DNA of 64,000 nucleotides. Origin: Carposina sasakii (taxonomy: Eukaryota > Arthropoda > Insecta > Lepidoptera > Carposinidae). Positions 47,372 to 60,575 of this stretch are shown here, one piece after another. The notes beneath the pieces are model-generated. The model ran no database searches, had not been told where the DNA came from, and worked only from the letters and a program-made list of their open reading frames with translations. Made by a program: the position numbers and the translations under genes. The DNA lies in the NCBI GenBank assembly GCA_014607495.2, contig CP053167.1:10850001-10914000 (forward strand), written 5' to 3'. Position 1 is the first letter of the stretch. Every line of letters begins with the position of its first letter.

Positions 47372-47500
47372 GGCTGATTTTATCAATGACAAGATAACCT
47401 ATCCATAGGATAATTTTGATGCCGACATTCTCTAAAACTTGATCAAGATAGAGACAGCATCACTAGAGATAGACTATCTGATTGGAAAAATCGACCTTAA
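47372..47500. mobile_element. Palindromic MITE, third copy
   Basis: TTTAGGGCTGATTTTATCAA to GATTGGAAAAATCGACCTTA, with centre AAAACTTGATCAAGATAGAG. Confidence 0.75.
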
Positions 47501-49002
47501 AAAGAATAAGAGACAATAGGTATTCAAGCTATGCGCACAGTAATGCGACACTTATCAAACGTATAGTTAAACACAAAGTTCAAAGGTTCGCAGTCGGGTG
47601 GTAATGACTTTGACTCTGAAGATCGATATCCGCCATATGACGCCTTTTATCGACAACGAAGCGATAACACAGGTACTAAAAGAGATTCCAATATGAAAAG
47701 GGCTGTGAAAAAATTATCCACACATATGTATAAGAGGCAAGCAAAGTTTTTGTAAGTCTCTCTAATCAATGGTAAGCTCTTGTCTTTAAATTTGCAACTG
47801 TTGGGGGTATCCTTACATAATTTGAATGATATTTCTTCTATATCTGATCCTCTAGTAATGTATTGAAATGTCCAGAGTAAATTTCTTTTCGAATCGACAT
47901 ACCAGCAGTGATATCACAATGAATCGCCACTATTGTTCCAATTTTATGAAGTACTCCGTCTGCAGACATGCTTACCCGTCAAGCTGTACACAATACGATG
48001 TTATCATAACGTTGCATCACATAGGGATGTACTACTTTTACAGCAAACCGTCTAATTTCACAAGCAACGAAAACAACCGCCCATGTTCACTGGACTGTGA
48101 CAATACAACACCTGCCGAATGTATTCAAGTCATCTGGCCAATTGGAAATTAACAGCCAACTGTTTTAATGGCTTTGCTGCGTCTGTCCTTGCATCTAAAT
48201 GCCACGAACCGCTGTGATAGCCCGAATATTATGAGATGTCACGTGACGCTGTGAATATAAACGAAGAGCATCAAGTAGATGACGCACACGAATTAATTCG
48301 GAATTCGTCTGGAAAACGGTTGGTAGCTCATTCTTGTAGAAAAAGTAGCGCATTTTTTGGCACCCATCCATAGTAAGCAAGGACTATATATTATGCGGGT
48401 AGGTGGCAATTGGCCACATGCATCGATGGTCGCGCATTTAGAAAGATTATTTTAGTAACTTCCTCTATACAAACAGCGCTCAAGACCAACGCCAAGCTAT
48501 CTCTTATAATCATCCTACACAACACGATATTAAACGTCTCCTCGTATTTGTGGGCGGGTTTATCAAATTAAAACAGCTAAAAATACCGCCACAGAAATAG
48601 AGCGATTATATCGATCATTAATGTTGAACAAAGGTCTACGTGTCCGCTAGGTTCCCACAATCGAGCGTGATTGCTCCCATTTCAATTAACGGGTTGTTAC
48701 AACTGGACACATGCACACAAGACATCGCTTTCTTGGCACAGTTCCTATTTCAGCGCATCAGCCGATGTGAACGGCTATATTAAAAGAAAACAATTCGTTG
48801 AACGATTGTAGTCTCCGAGTGTTTCACCAAGGTTCGCGAGCGCGTGGGAGGCGGTCGCGTGAAATAACTCGCACGTGAACGATATCGGAAATCATCACGA
48901 TTTCTCGAACCGGCCGTTCTGTGAGCCTTGGTAAATCGACACTTGAAAACTATAACGACGAAATTAGTTATCGACAACATCTTGTATAGATAATATGGTC
49001 GA

Positions 49003-49141
49003 TTCCGGCAGTCTCACTTAAACCTAAACGTAAATTTAGTCCTATCTGTCCTTTTCTCTCTCAGCCATTTATGTTAAGGACGATGAGAGATAGACCTGAC
49101 TAAGATTAGGTTTAGGTTTAAGTGTGACTGCCGGAATTGAC
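49003..49141. mobile_element. Near-perfect 139-bp palindrome
   Basis: The left arm GGTCGATTCCGGCAGTCTCA pairs with the right arm TGTGACTGCCGGAATTGACC. Arms run ~55 bases around a short CTCTCAGCCATTTATG centre. TAATAT lies on both sides. It looks like a MITE without close relatives in the window. Confidence 0.75.
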
Positions 49142-50324
49142 CCTAATATTACATTGACTTTACAAAATAAGATCTGCAATGCACTCAGGATGGACCAAAA
49201 ATAGAACGCACCTGGCTGCAGTAGTATCAGAACCGGGTCACCTAGCTATTACGGAACGTTTAAAAACTCCGCTCGAAGTATTTCATAGCAAAGAAAACCG
49301 TCCGCGTCGTCGCCACGTCACTTACATGGGTCATTTAGGACACAGAGACAAGGCACCATGAATAAATTAGTCATTTGTATTTTCTGAAGGTTAAAATTCG
49401 TCGACAGATACAAAACGCGTATCATTCGTGGTAATACTCTGCAATCTTATCTACACAACGTAGATAACAAAGATAGAGTATGGTCCACAATATAGGATTT
49501 ACTCTGTTTGCAGTAATGAATAATGTTAATAAACGTGCGCGTGCGTGTCACTTGCGTCATATGCTAAACTATTCCTAAAGCGCGCTTTGTCATTGACTCA
49601 ACTGTCGAGAAATGGTATTAAGTAAAGTAATATACACTAGTTAAATTAGTGTATTCGAACTATTACATTGAATCTTCGTCCGTGCACGTCGTAAGAGTCT
49701 ACTAGCTCGGGCGTTCTCTCAGACGATAAGCTAGCAACTTATCAAATTTAGCTAGCAAATTTTTCAAACGAAACATCTTTGACAGTCCGGTCTAAGACAA
49801 AGCATTATGCCACTTCCAATACGTTAAGTGATCAACATTAGGAACTGTCAAAATAGAAAAGATAGTCGATATCTGCTGGTTTCCAATCACGATTGTAGTT
49901 GCCTATGATCGTCAGAGTCAAGGGTCAGCAGAGGGTGTAGGGTCCGTTAGCGAACACCATTTGTAAAGGTACAGTTTTTAAAGCATCAAACTTTTGAAAA
50001 TCTGCTGTAACATACCTATTCCCAGCATCATCACTATCACTACATCGCACATGATAACATGTACAGTCATACATAACTTAAAGTTAGAAATTTAGAGTAA
50101 AAGCGATTTGAAAGTTCAAAAAATCATAGCACTAAAACTATTGGAGTTATGTAAATTATTCAAAAGAAGAAAATGTTATTTAGGGAATGCTTTTATCATC
50201 ATTTAAATAATAAAAACTTACTTGAAAAAAATTACTTGATCCGTAGGTAATCTTAAGTCAATTCGGTAATTTTTTGAATTATGACTGAACAAGTTGTCAT
50301 GTGCGACATATCATTATATAGGTA

Positions 50325-50520
50325 AAACAAAGTCGCTTCCCGCTGTCTGTCTGTCCATCCCTATGTATCTTTAAAACTACGCAACGGATTTGATGCGGTT
50401 TTTTTGACATGTAGAGTGATGCAAGAGGAAGGTTTCTATGTATAGCTAGCAACTCGCCCCGGCTTCGCACGTGTGCAATACCCCCTCACGCGAACGAAGT
50501 CGTAGGCGACCGTTAGTTAC
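50325..50520 (+). repeat. Copy of the ACAAAGTCGCTTCCCGCTGT repeat
   Basis: AAAACAAAGTCGCTTCCCGC to GAAGTCGTAGGCGACCGTTA. Confidence 0.72.
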
Positions 50521-50938
50521 ATATGCAGCGTAAGTACATTTAGCTACAAGCTCCGTGTAGAACTTTGCCCATTGCAAACATACGATAAAACAATAGGTAG
50601 ATAGACATTCATTATCTTCCAGCGCTTGTTTCTAATGAAAATTCTTGGTACCGCTATTCATAACTAAGTAGGTATGTATGTACTTACTAGCAAATTAACC
50701 CGTATGACTTAAAATAACAAGTTTTAAATGAGCCGGTTCAAATGTACTAAATAATTTATATCCACCTAGTATGGATATATCAGTTTATGGCATGTTGCAG
50801 CTGGCATAGTAAGAACATATACGTTTACATACTCTGGGTACTGCGTCTATATGTTATTGCAAATTCATTATGATTAGCATAATCAACTACTTATAAGTTC
50901 ATATAATCCATTTTATATGTACAAAATTGCTACATATA

Positions 50939-51193
50939 CAGGGTGTAACAAAAGGCGTAATGTTAAGCGAGAAGCTATGTAAATAGCCCACTAAAAGGAA
51001 CCTATCTACAAGACTCGAAATCACATGTTTAACTTTCCAGATAGTAGGTATAGAGAATTCCTAAACAACTTAATGTTCATACAATCTTGAAAAATAAACA
51101 TGTGATTTCGAGTCTCAAATTTTGGAAATAGATTCTCTATAGTGGGCTATTTACTTAGCTTTTCGTTTAACATACACTTTCTGTTACATCCTG
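50939..51193. mobile_element. Foldback MITE, CAGGGTGTAAC family
   Basis: CAGGGTGTAACAAAAGGCG to CACTTTCTGTTACATCCTG, flanked by TA. The arms contain AGCTATGTAAATAGCCCAC and its inverse. Confidence 0.88.
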
Positions 51194-51663
51194 TATATTT
51201 TGCTTCAATTCTTGACCCTTTTATTTACCTACTTATATCCGGTAACATTGTATTGTCATGGTGCATGTGCTGATGCCGGGAATCAATAGAATACATCAGC
51301 TGCATCCAGCCGACTAAGGAACTCAGAGGCATACTCTCAGGCGAGGAGCTAGCAACTTGTCACTGATGTTTTACATCTGGCCCCGATATGCTAAACGTGG
51401 CTGTGGGATCTACTATGACATCCTGCTCTAGCTATCCCTTTTCTATGTATGTTGTACGTCATATAGGACGCGACCATTTTATAAAAGAACGCCATAGAAA
51501 ATATATTCAATAGCGCATGTATCGACAACAATAAATGAAATATCTACCTATCAGAATGTGGGCATAGTTTCTTTTGTGCCTGCCAAGGCTTGCCAGCCTA
51601 CCTATCCTCGCAAGGTCGTCCAGAGACTGTCAGTTAGGATTTTACTATAGAGGACAACATGAT

Positions 51664-51857
51664 GATCTCCGACCGTATTTCGGCCAAGGCGACCAATCTC
51701 TACGGAGATTGGCTTGGTACGCAGGAGATATTATAGTGCACAAGTGTGTGCGCAAACACAGTTGGACTCTATTCCCTCACTCTCATAGTTCGATGGGACG
51801 GAAAGCCGACACGACCGGAGAGAAATCAGGCGCAGGACGGTTTTACGTGCTTTATCA
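51664..51857 (-). mobile_element. SINE family 2, 5'-truncated copy
   Basis: The 3' two thirds of the family in reverse sense, from TCTCCGACCGTATTTCGG to GGTTTTACGTGCTTT. The tRNA-like head is absent. Confidence 0.8.
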
Positions 51858-53244
51858 AATATACGGTTGGACAGGAACGTAGATATAAAGAACAACTGAC
51901 TGCTGTCACTGCATAGAATGAAGTACCGTAGTGGCGTATTTTCTGGTAGTTGATCTTACTATGGTTTGTATAGTTAGTTACTGTATTGTATACAATGGGT
52001 TGATAACGTATCCCTACTCTATGGCATATCATACAGTAGCAATAAAGTATATTTGATTCTTCTTATACTCGTAGTGGCACTCCATTACTAGAGGTCTGCC
52101 GTGTATTTTATTAACGATACTCGATCTATAGGAAATATTTCATCTCATCATCCTCCGATAATGAGTCTTTCTTTACTGACTATCCCACTTATGCCACCTG
52201 CACCTGTCTATCACTTATGCCATTGGCTAACCCCACTAGGTGCGAAAAGGACAGGTGTCTGTTATAACATCCGTCCATAACACCGGACATGGCTCAATTA
52301 TAGGCAGTATCCCATCCGGTCCGGTTTTCCACAACACCAGCCGGATATAAACCGTGTACATTAACCGTCTGGGAACATTGACTTACTCCATCAATTTATT
52401 CATGGGTGTCAAATGCTCATTAAATAAACGGCTATCTATACATGAAAGTAATTTAATTCCTTCGAACTGCGTAGTAGTTGTATATCGCGCTTACATCTGA
52501 CATAGAATGTTCTAGAATCCTTACTAAGCAAATATCTGCTTAGTTTGCTATCGGTAAATAGGTATGTTACGCATTAAAATGTTTTACAATTAGTTTTGTT
52601 TGCACTCATTTTCATGCCGTTTATGTTTGGACAATGACACTGAGACGCTATCGATTCAGATAGAAAAACAGTGGTCTAATCATAATTATGATAGCAAGCA
52701 TCAAAATTATGACGTGGGTGCCTTATATTGTACCTACTTATTTATTCGACCAGAAATCAAAACAACATACAGTTGGAGAAAACTCCTAAATTAGGATTGT
52801 TGCCATCAGAGTAAAATCTTGCTCTAAGAGTTCATGGATACCCCCTGGACAGTGGTCATGTTTGACGACTGCTTGCTTTATATTCAATTTTACATTCGTA
52901 CATATACACACGACTGTGTTCCCGCAATGGGGTAGCCAGAATCACTAAAATAGGTATAAATAATGAAGATAATTATAACTAAACTAACTAAATGTGCAAA
53001 AGTGCACTTTGCTTATCGACTGGAAGACTGCGGCCGGCTGTAAGTATCTTATATAACGTCTTTTGCATTCTCTAAAGGTCAAGACTCCGAGCAATGTCGG
53101 CATCAGTCGCAAACACTGCATGCATGCACTGCAGTTATGATAGACTTTTTATCCGACTGCGCCAGAAGGGTTATGTTTTTCGAATCAATCTATTTAAGTA
53201 GTCGTATGTATGTATATTTCTCTGGCACGCTCTACAGTCTAGAG

Positions 53245-53718
53245 CAGTATTTTACCAAAGTGGGCGATAACGGCCCCTCGTGGGCGTTGGGAGGCCTAGA
53301 GAGGGGCAGTTAACACCCCAGAAAAAAATAGCGCAACTAATATGCTATTGGCATTTTTAAGGAGAAATAAAAATGGGGGCGCTACTAAAGTGGGCGTTAG
53401 ACGAAATAAGTTTGCAAACCTCAGCACCCGTATGATGAATTTGGTGAGAGCGAGATATCTCACTTTTAAACGTCAAATCCACAGAGCTAAGTAATAACTA
53501 GACAAGGCAAGTGTTTCTACTTGGTGTGTAAAAAAGTGATTGCAAACCACTTCTATCAGCCCTATTTCATTCAGTCCTGGCTCGAAAACGAGTGTCTATT
53601 CTAATTTTTTACATGCAAAGTACATACACTTAGTTTATCTAGTTTTTTATAGCTCTGTAAATTTGACGTTTAAAAAGTGAGACATCTCGCTCTCACCAAA
53701 TTCATCATACGCGTGCTG
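53245..53718. mobile_element. Composite hAT element with two unlike ends
   Basis: Left end CAGTATTTTACCAAAGTGGG matches the 16986-17150 MITE. The right part (53422-53718) is a palindromic unit with ~60-bp arms (ATGATGAATTTGGTGAGAGC and its inverse). GTCTAGAG lies immediately outside both outer ends (53237-53244, 53719-53726), so the two parts moved as one unit. It sits in a repeat that appears without it near 3440-3480. Confidence 0.85.
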
Positions 53719-54369
53719 GTCTAGAGCCTAACTAAACGGTTTGTCGCATTTGAGCTTGAGAGTTTGAGAGGTATCATTAGATTCGTCTTAGTCGTGTGAC
53801 TGACACGGGGTCAATATTTTTACGCTGTCGGGGTATTAGAAAAGTGTTAAGGCCATGAACGTATAGAGAACAACGAACATAATGCTGCCACTGCACAGAT
53901 TGAAGCACCTAGCGTATTTTCTAGTAGGCGTCGAGCTTACTATGGTGTGTGTGAATAACGCGTCAATATACATCCCTACTCCATGGAATATCGTTGCCGA
54001 GCTTACTATGAATTCTTCACTCTCTGTAGGTAATCACAACACTCCGTCCGTTATTCTTTATAGATTCATGGTTAAGGCTGTTTGTTTTCCAAATAAAATA
54101 AAATATTTTTGTAGAAGACCAGCTCGCTGTAAAGAGTCACTTGGTTTATTTAAATACAAGTAGTATTTAATCAATTAAGTTATGGACATCTTCGGAAATT
54201 AATTATCAAATACTTATTATGAAAGATGTCAGTTCGTAGCTTTCTGCAGTCGACAGCAGCATGACGTCAACGGACCTACTGGTTTTAGGAGTGCAGCTAA
54301 TATAAAGCCCCGCATCAGCACGGGAAAAGGCAGATTAATAAATAATTAGATGATATTTATTAATAAAAA

Positions 54370-54450
54370 AAAACCCTAATGGCAGTAGCCTTGTGGCGTG
54401 CCCTGGGGTAAGCCTACGTCCAGCAGTGGACTGCAATAGGCTGAAGAAAA
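54370..54450 (+). mobile_element. SINE/MITE family 3, 3' fragment
   Basis: ATGGCAGTAGCCTTGTGGCG followed by GGTAAGCCTACGTCCAGCAG and TGCAATAGGCTGA. It shows the uninterrupted sequence at the site where the 24170-24383 hAT element inserted in another copy. Confidence 0.78.
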
Positions 54451-55409
54451 AAAAGATTTGTTAATAAGACCATAAAGGTGTACAGTAGTGCAGCCAGTTT
54501 TCGCCGGTACTCAAGATTTTGACCCTGATTTTTGGCCATTGTTCGGGACACGCTTCCCTATTGCGTTTATCAGAGTAGGTACATCATTCATTCAACCTCG
54601 TTTAACTGATTTCGTAATACTTAAGGTGTTATTTAACCAGCTTTAAACTGTATGATACTGTTCTATAGAAAAGTATATTTTTTTTAGCAAATGGATATTT
54701 TGTATGTAAATTGCGCATACATAGTTGATTTTGCGACTTTGTGAACAACAAAAATATACGAATCCAAAAATTTTCCGCTAAGTATATAAAAAGACTAATT
54801 TATTAAAGAATTAAAATTATTTGAATCAAAAATAAAACAGAGTTTCTTTTGCATCTATATTTGTACGGGTATCCGAAACTTGTTCGTAAAAAAAAAAATC
54901 AAAAAAGTTCGCGCTTACCCCCTGGAATTTGGCAATACAATTCGTGTCTCTCTCACTTTTGCGGCCGTTACCCCAATCTTATGTTAGGTAGGTATCGAAT
55001 TGGGTCAATTCATATAAAATACATCAATTCTTTGACCAGTCAGTTCTATGACCTAGACCTAGATGTCGTTTATTCGTCGGTACACGATGAGCTAGACCAA
55101 CAATGACGTAAGCAAATACAGACTTATACTCTATCAAACTTGAGGTAGAACTTCAAGGCCACCTGTATAGAATTTTAGACATTGTCGTATTTATATTAAC
55201 GTTTTGTTAAACATTTTACATAGCAACGTTAATTTATGAAACTTGTAAAAAAAAACTTCTTCCGACTTTATGGCTGAATAATGTGCATCGACGGGATTAG
55301 TGGAAAAACCGATTCTTTGAAGAAAGTACGTCATGCATTTGTTGGAACAAAACTTGGCCACAACCACGGCTATGTTAAGCAAGGGATAGGTAAATAAATA
55401 TTATAACAT

Positions 55410-55585
55410 AGTATTAAAAAGTTGCTTCCCGCTGTCTTGTTTGTCCCTATGTATGCAGATCTTCTAAACTATGAAACGGATTTTGATGCGGTTTTTTAAA
55501 AAGATAGAGTGATTCAAGGGGAAGGTTTATATGTATATAGTATCGATATTACACGCGTGCGAAGCCAGGGCAGGTCGCTAGTTTA
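55410..55585 (+). repeat. Copy of the AAGTTGCTTCCCGCTGT repeat
   Basis: AAAAGTTGCTTCCCGCTGTC to GAAGCCAGGGCAGGTCGCTA. Confidence 0.7.
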
Positions 55586-55867
55586 ACCGTATAATGCCTC
55601 TAGCTGGACAACATAACATCCATATAAATTTGTGATTATTAATAGTCATTTTGTAAATGTTCATAAAATAGCTCACATTTTGCCAGAAAGGAAGTAAATA
55701 AAGAGATGACGACATTGCGGTCATCCAGATAATAAAGGAAGATGGGGTAAAAATAGTGTTCAAACAGGAAAACCCTAATGAAACTGTATAAAATTCATAT
55801 AAGACATTAATAAAGGATAATCGCTTGTTAAGCCTAATTGAGACTGACGTACAATTTCACAGAAAAA

Positions 55868-56308
55868 AAAAACCATTCATATACAGGCTGTAAAAAGAAC
55901 AATGTTTTTTTAATACCTCGTATTCTTTGTAAGGTTACCATCATTTTCTTCTTATGGAACCAACCCTGGGAAACGACAAAGAAATATGAAAAATACTGTC
56001 ATTTTATTGCAAGCAATGTATTCGTTTCATGCACAAAATACAAATGTGATTATTACAAATGTTACATATTAATATTACAAATGTGATGAGACAAAACATT
56101 ATAACATTTTGACATGGTATCTTTGAAAAAAATGTTTTTTAACCGATTTCAGATGGATTTATGTAAAAAATGATAATATTAATGTAACTTTGGACCTCAA
56201 TATCTTGGAAACCCATGGTTTCCCAGGGGTGCTTCCATAGAAAAAAATGATCGTAATGTTACAAAGAATAAGAGGTATTAAAAGAACAAAGTTGTCTTTA
56301 TACACCCA
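55868..56308. mobile_element. ~440-bp foldback element
   Basis: The left arm AATACCTCGTATTCTTTGTA and right arm TACAAAGAATAAGAGGTATT are inverted over ~75 bases. Part of the interior (AATATCTTGGAAACC, CCCAGGGGTGCTTCCAT) resembles 2200-2260. Confidence 0.75.
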
Positions 56309-57060
56309 GTATGTATAGGTATAGAGCAATTTATGATGTCAATCCATTGCCGGTTTCGGTAACCTTTAAAAACTGTCGCCTCAATCACCGACGACGGGCG
56401 TTACGTGAATTCGCGCATGTAACCAAATCTGATTATGAAATTGCATTGATTTGATAATATTATCTACTGCGTTATCTCTATTTAATTTAGGTGTTTTTGC
56501 ATTCAAGACCTATTCGTACTAATATTGTAAATGTAAATGTTTGTGAACGAATAGATTTAAGTTATGTAGCTTATACAAATTACAAATAACACAATTGGCT
56601 ACAAATTTATATGCGGGCGAAGTTGCTGTCGACCATTAATAGTTTCAATATCAGCCCGTGGTGCTCCCTGGCAATATTTTATTTATTTAACCTTAAGTAT
56701 ATCTTTTTTATAACACTCTGTATATTTTGTTTAAGATTATGTTATTATATTAATATACCTGTGTATTAACTTGGTATAGCTGTATTCCTACGTTTAGAAA
56801 TCGGCAGGATTTTCCATTGGATTACGTTGCAGGGGTATCTCTAGATAGTATGTTTAGGCTCGAAGACATCCGTCTGTCACTGCCGTATTATTGCAAAAAC
56901 TGACGTAGTTTCTTTCACAATAAATAGATAGTTAACAGTTATTGAAAAGTGACACAATAAATAGATAGTTAACTGTTACATACAGTTATTTAAAAGTGAC
57001 TAGCGGATAGCGAGCGACCTTGTGGATTTCGCGAACTACGCCTACGCGCCCGGCCTTAAA

Positions 57061-57095
57061 CGGCGCGGCGCGGCGCGGCGCGGCGCGGCGCGGCG
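57061..57095. repeat. (CGGCG)7 GC microsatellite
   Basis: Seven perfect CGGCG units in an otherwise AT-rich area, preceded by ACTACGCCTACGCGCCCGGC. Confidence 0.9.
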
Positions 57096-59754
57096 GGCGC
57101 AATATCTCGAATGTCTTATCTATAGGTTTATAATTTAACTAAATAAGAGAGAGTATTATTACGAGTGTATTTATGTATTAGCCAATACCTATACTATAGT
57201 GGGAATAAACACTGTAGGCATGTTAGAAGTGTGCAAATACACACCTACTTTTCACCGAGTTATCCCATTAAGTCCCATTTGGTAAGGGATGAGCCTACCG
57301 AGGCCTTCACTTAGCAGTGAGTGATGCGGGCTTAATAGATAGAATGGAGAGCGACGTTTCCCGCTAAGCCTCTTACAGAGGTAAGCTTTTATTACATATT
57401 TTTCTTGTTTATTTTCCGTATTTTTTGTATACAATAACCACATGAACATGTCTCTCTTGTTAGTCTGAATTTACCTTAGAGCAACTCGACTTCCTAGAAT
57501 TTACATTACGTCGAGTAATGAATAATCCAATCTACGAAAATAAATTAATAGACCAGCCATTCTATTATATTTCATCATAAAATAATAAGATTGATATCAG
57601 TAATGTCACAATAAATAATAACTTGAAACAGTAATATTATAAAAAGTCTGAGACATTTTATTATTGGAAGTCGTAAATTATACCTACGCTGATGTTAAAA
57701 TATAATTACTTCACTTTAGGTTTATGCAATTTAATTGGAAGGTAATCATAATTAATTGCACGTGGATAACAATTTGACATAAATGAATTGTGTATGTATA
57801 TCTGCCTCATAAACATTGTAACAGTTCAACGGATCTAGATGAAATTTGAAAGCAGATAGCCGAATAACACGCATTATACAATACATATATTTTATGGATT
57901 TTATCACGGAAATATAGAAATCCTTAGTTGAAACGCCCACGGTGTAGTATTTTTACGGAACGTTATTGGATCTGGATCGAGGGAGTAGCTAAAGTGAATT
58001 CCACCAAAATATAGTTCCTTTGAACGATGGCGCTAGTTGCTCAGTACATAACTACCTTATCTATGTAACTGCATACAAAAAATATTAGTACCGACACCAT
58101 GCACGGAAAGTAAAGCAGACTCTAGTATACAATTTTAAACAACTAACCGATCAAAAGGTGTTAACGTTAGGTACAAGAAGCCCCACAAAGTGACAAGGCC
58201 AAGATCATTCGACCACGTGTTACATGCCTCTCTTTTCCTCGCCAGCAATTCCAGAAGGGGTGACAGAGATAGTTCCATCCTCCAGGTAAAACAGTAATCA
58301 CAATAACAAGGGGTCTGTCTCCTGTTAAGGCGAATCACGTGTCGCTTATTCGAAGAGGCATAAGTGTTAGTTTAAGTCGATAGGTGCAGCCTTGTAATTT
58401 CAACGTGTTGTTTGGTGAACAAGGAAGTTTTTAATTTCCAAATATGCTATGGAGTAGGGATGTGTATTGACGCGTTATCCATCCACACATACAACCCATA
58501 GTAAGCTCGGCGCCTACTGGAAAATACGCACATATGCCCAACGCGCCGCCGCCATTTCGGTGCTTCAATCTGTGCAGTGACAGTATTCCGTCCGTTGTTC
58601 TATATACATTCATGCTCGCAGACTACTCTTTCGTATTCTTACAGGTTTGATAATATTTCGTGTACGAGTAGATTAGATTTCGTGATCATGTCGAATGCAA
58701 CTTGTATCTGGCATATTACCTACATAACTCCTAGGTACTCGTATATTGTTAACATGTTTTGATGACATTTTTGTCTTATAGCACACGGCTTTGTTGCCAA
58801 AACGGTGTAGCCAGAACTGCTGAATCACGAAGGAGATCCTTACAACCACGTTTAGCATAGCGGGGTCAGATGTTAATGATAAGTGACAAGAAGATCATCA
58901 GTTGTAATATGACCCGTTGGGTCAGGTTAGGAATAACAAATAATATAATTATGCGATGTATGTAGCTGTTGTCAAGTCTAAGCGCCGACATCGGCACTCA
59001 GAACGGTTAATTAAATTAGTTCTGAGGATTTAAGTTATAATATCATTTACCAAAAGTTTCAAAACAAATAATTACGAAAAATTTGAAAATAAGTTGCGAT
59101 ATCTATTCTACATGATAGGTATGGTGTTAAAATTTAAGGCGCTCCAATAGACGAATTTTAGGTATTTGAGGGGGTTGAGGTAGACGTAACTGCGGGGCGC
59201 CCCCCGCAACCAGCGCAATCTGCCGCGGACGTCCTTATTCTGTCGCCATCCGTATTCTGGTTGAATTCGGGATTAATTGCCGGGATTTTAATTTCTTTCC
59301 TGTATAATCAATTTTGTAACTGGGTTGCTTACTGCGTAAATTGTAAATATAATTAAAAAATTTACAGGGTGTAGGTGACAGCCAGGCAAATACTGGAATG
59401 CTGAACAAGTGCTATACCTTTATCCGTACCTAATGTTTGTTTTCCGCGCTAATTGTATCGGGCGATATCGACTAGTTAAATGGGCTTATTGGTTATTGTG
59501 TGATACATAGCTGTTTTTTGGATCACTTGTGACTCTCTATTAGGGTTAATCAGGTTTTTGAACGTTTTGAGCGTAACTGGTTTTTTTTTAAATCGTCTAT
59601 TGGTAAAATTTTTGTTTTTAAGCCATTTTCTAAGGCCGAATTAAATAAACAAAACATAACATAATGAGTGAGATCAACACTAAAATATCGTTTCATCAAT
59701 TCGATTCTGAAACTTCACCGGCAGCTGCCGCGGCACGCTCGTTCCGCTCGCACC

Positions 59755-59842
59755 ATCGTGGCACCATGTGGTTCTATCGGCCCTTGGTACTCTGCCTACC
59801 CCGTAAGGGATAAAGGCGTGATTATATGTATGTATTTATACT
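59755..59842 (+). mobile_element. SINE family 4, 3' fragment
   Basis: CATCGTGGCACCATGTGGTT to GGCGTGATTATATGTATGTA. It is the 3' end of the family only. Confidence 0.75.
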
Positions 59843-60575
59843 TTGATTAATGCTTTTATATACTTTAATACATTTAAAGTATATAAAAGATGAGATTAAA
59901 TTGATGGGCGATTATTTATTTGATGTGCAATTTAAAAATATGTCCTAAACAAATAACTATGATCGGTTATAGGTTGCAGTTGCTGGATAATACACATTAT
60001 TATTTATAACTCTTCTACCCCAAAGTGGTATTAAAGTATGATCTTCAAATTCTTCCTTCGGATTATAAATGCGAAAGTAACTCTGTCTGTCTGTGTGTTA
60101 CGCAATCACGCCTAAACTACTGAACCGATGTAAATGAAATTTGGTACAGAGATAGTCTAGAGCCTGAGAAAGGACATAGGCTACCTTTTTAATGCAAAAA
60201 AGAGATGTAAGGTGTTGAAATAGTGGATGAAAGTTTGTATGGAAATTACGTCATTTTTTAAGCTAGAAGCTTAAAACTTATTTTTTAGGCTTTTCATTAG
60301 ATATAAATAAATACGACATTCAAAGTTTGTAAAAGAATACCCTAAAGGGGCTAAAAATAGGGGGTGAAAAAAAATTATTTTTTATTTTTTATTTATTACT
60401 AAGACACACCAACAGTATACACATATAAATTAAATTATTACAGGCAATAAGGTATTTTGTCTTATGCGCATACCAATTATGGGCATGTTCGTATTGCACC
60501 TTAAATATAACATTCTATATATTATGTATGACATAAACAGAAGCTATACACAATAAAATAATAAAGAGCCAGGAA

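Larger units (their letters stand above)
43740..60050. other. No coding exon recognised; possible GLYR1 upstream intron or intergenic
   Basis: The minus strand was searched for the expected glycine-loop (x-Met-Gly) and PWWP exons without success. Listed mobile elements account for about a fifth. The remainder is AT-rich with small unconvincing frames, for example 44761-44961 and 47868-48152. Confidence 0.4.

Noticed and set aside
48780..48980. 66-codon minus-strand frame rich in Arg/Thr
   Set aside because: No splice sites, similarity or neighbours to support it.
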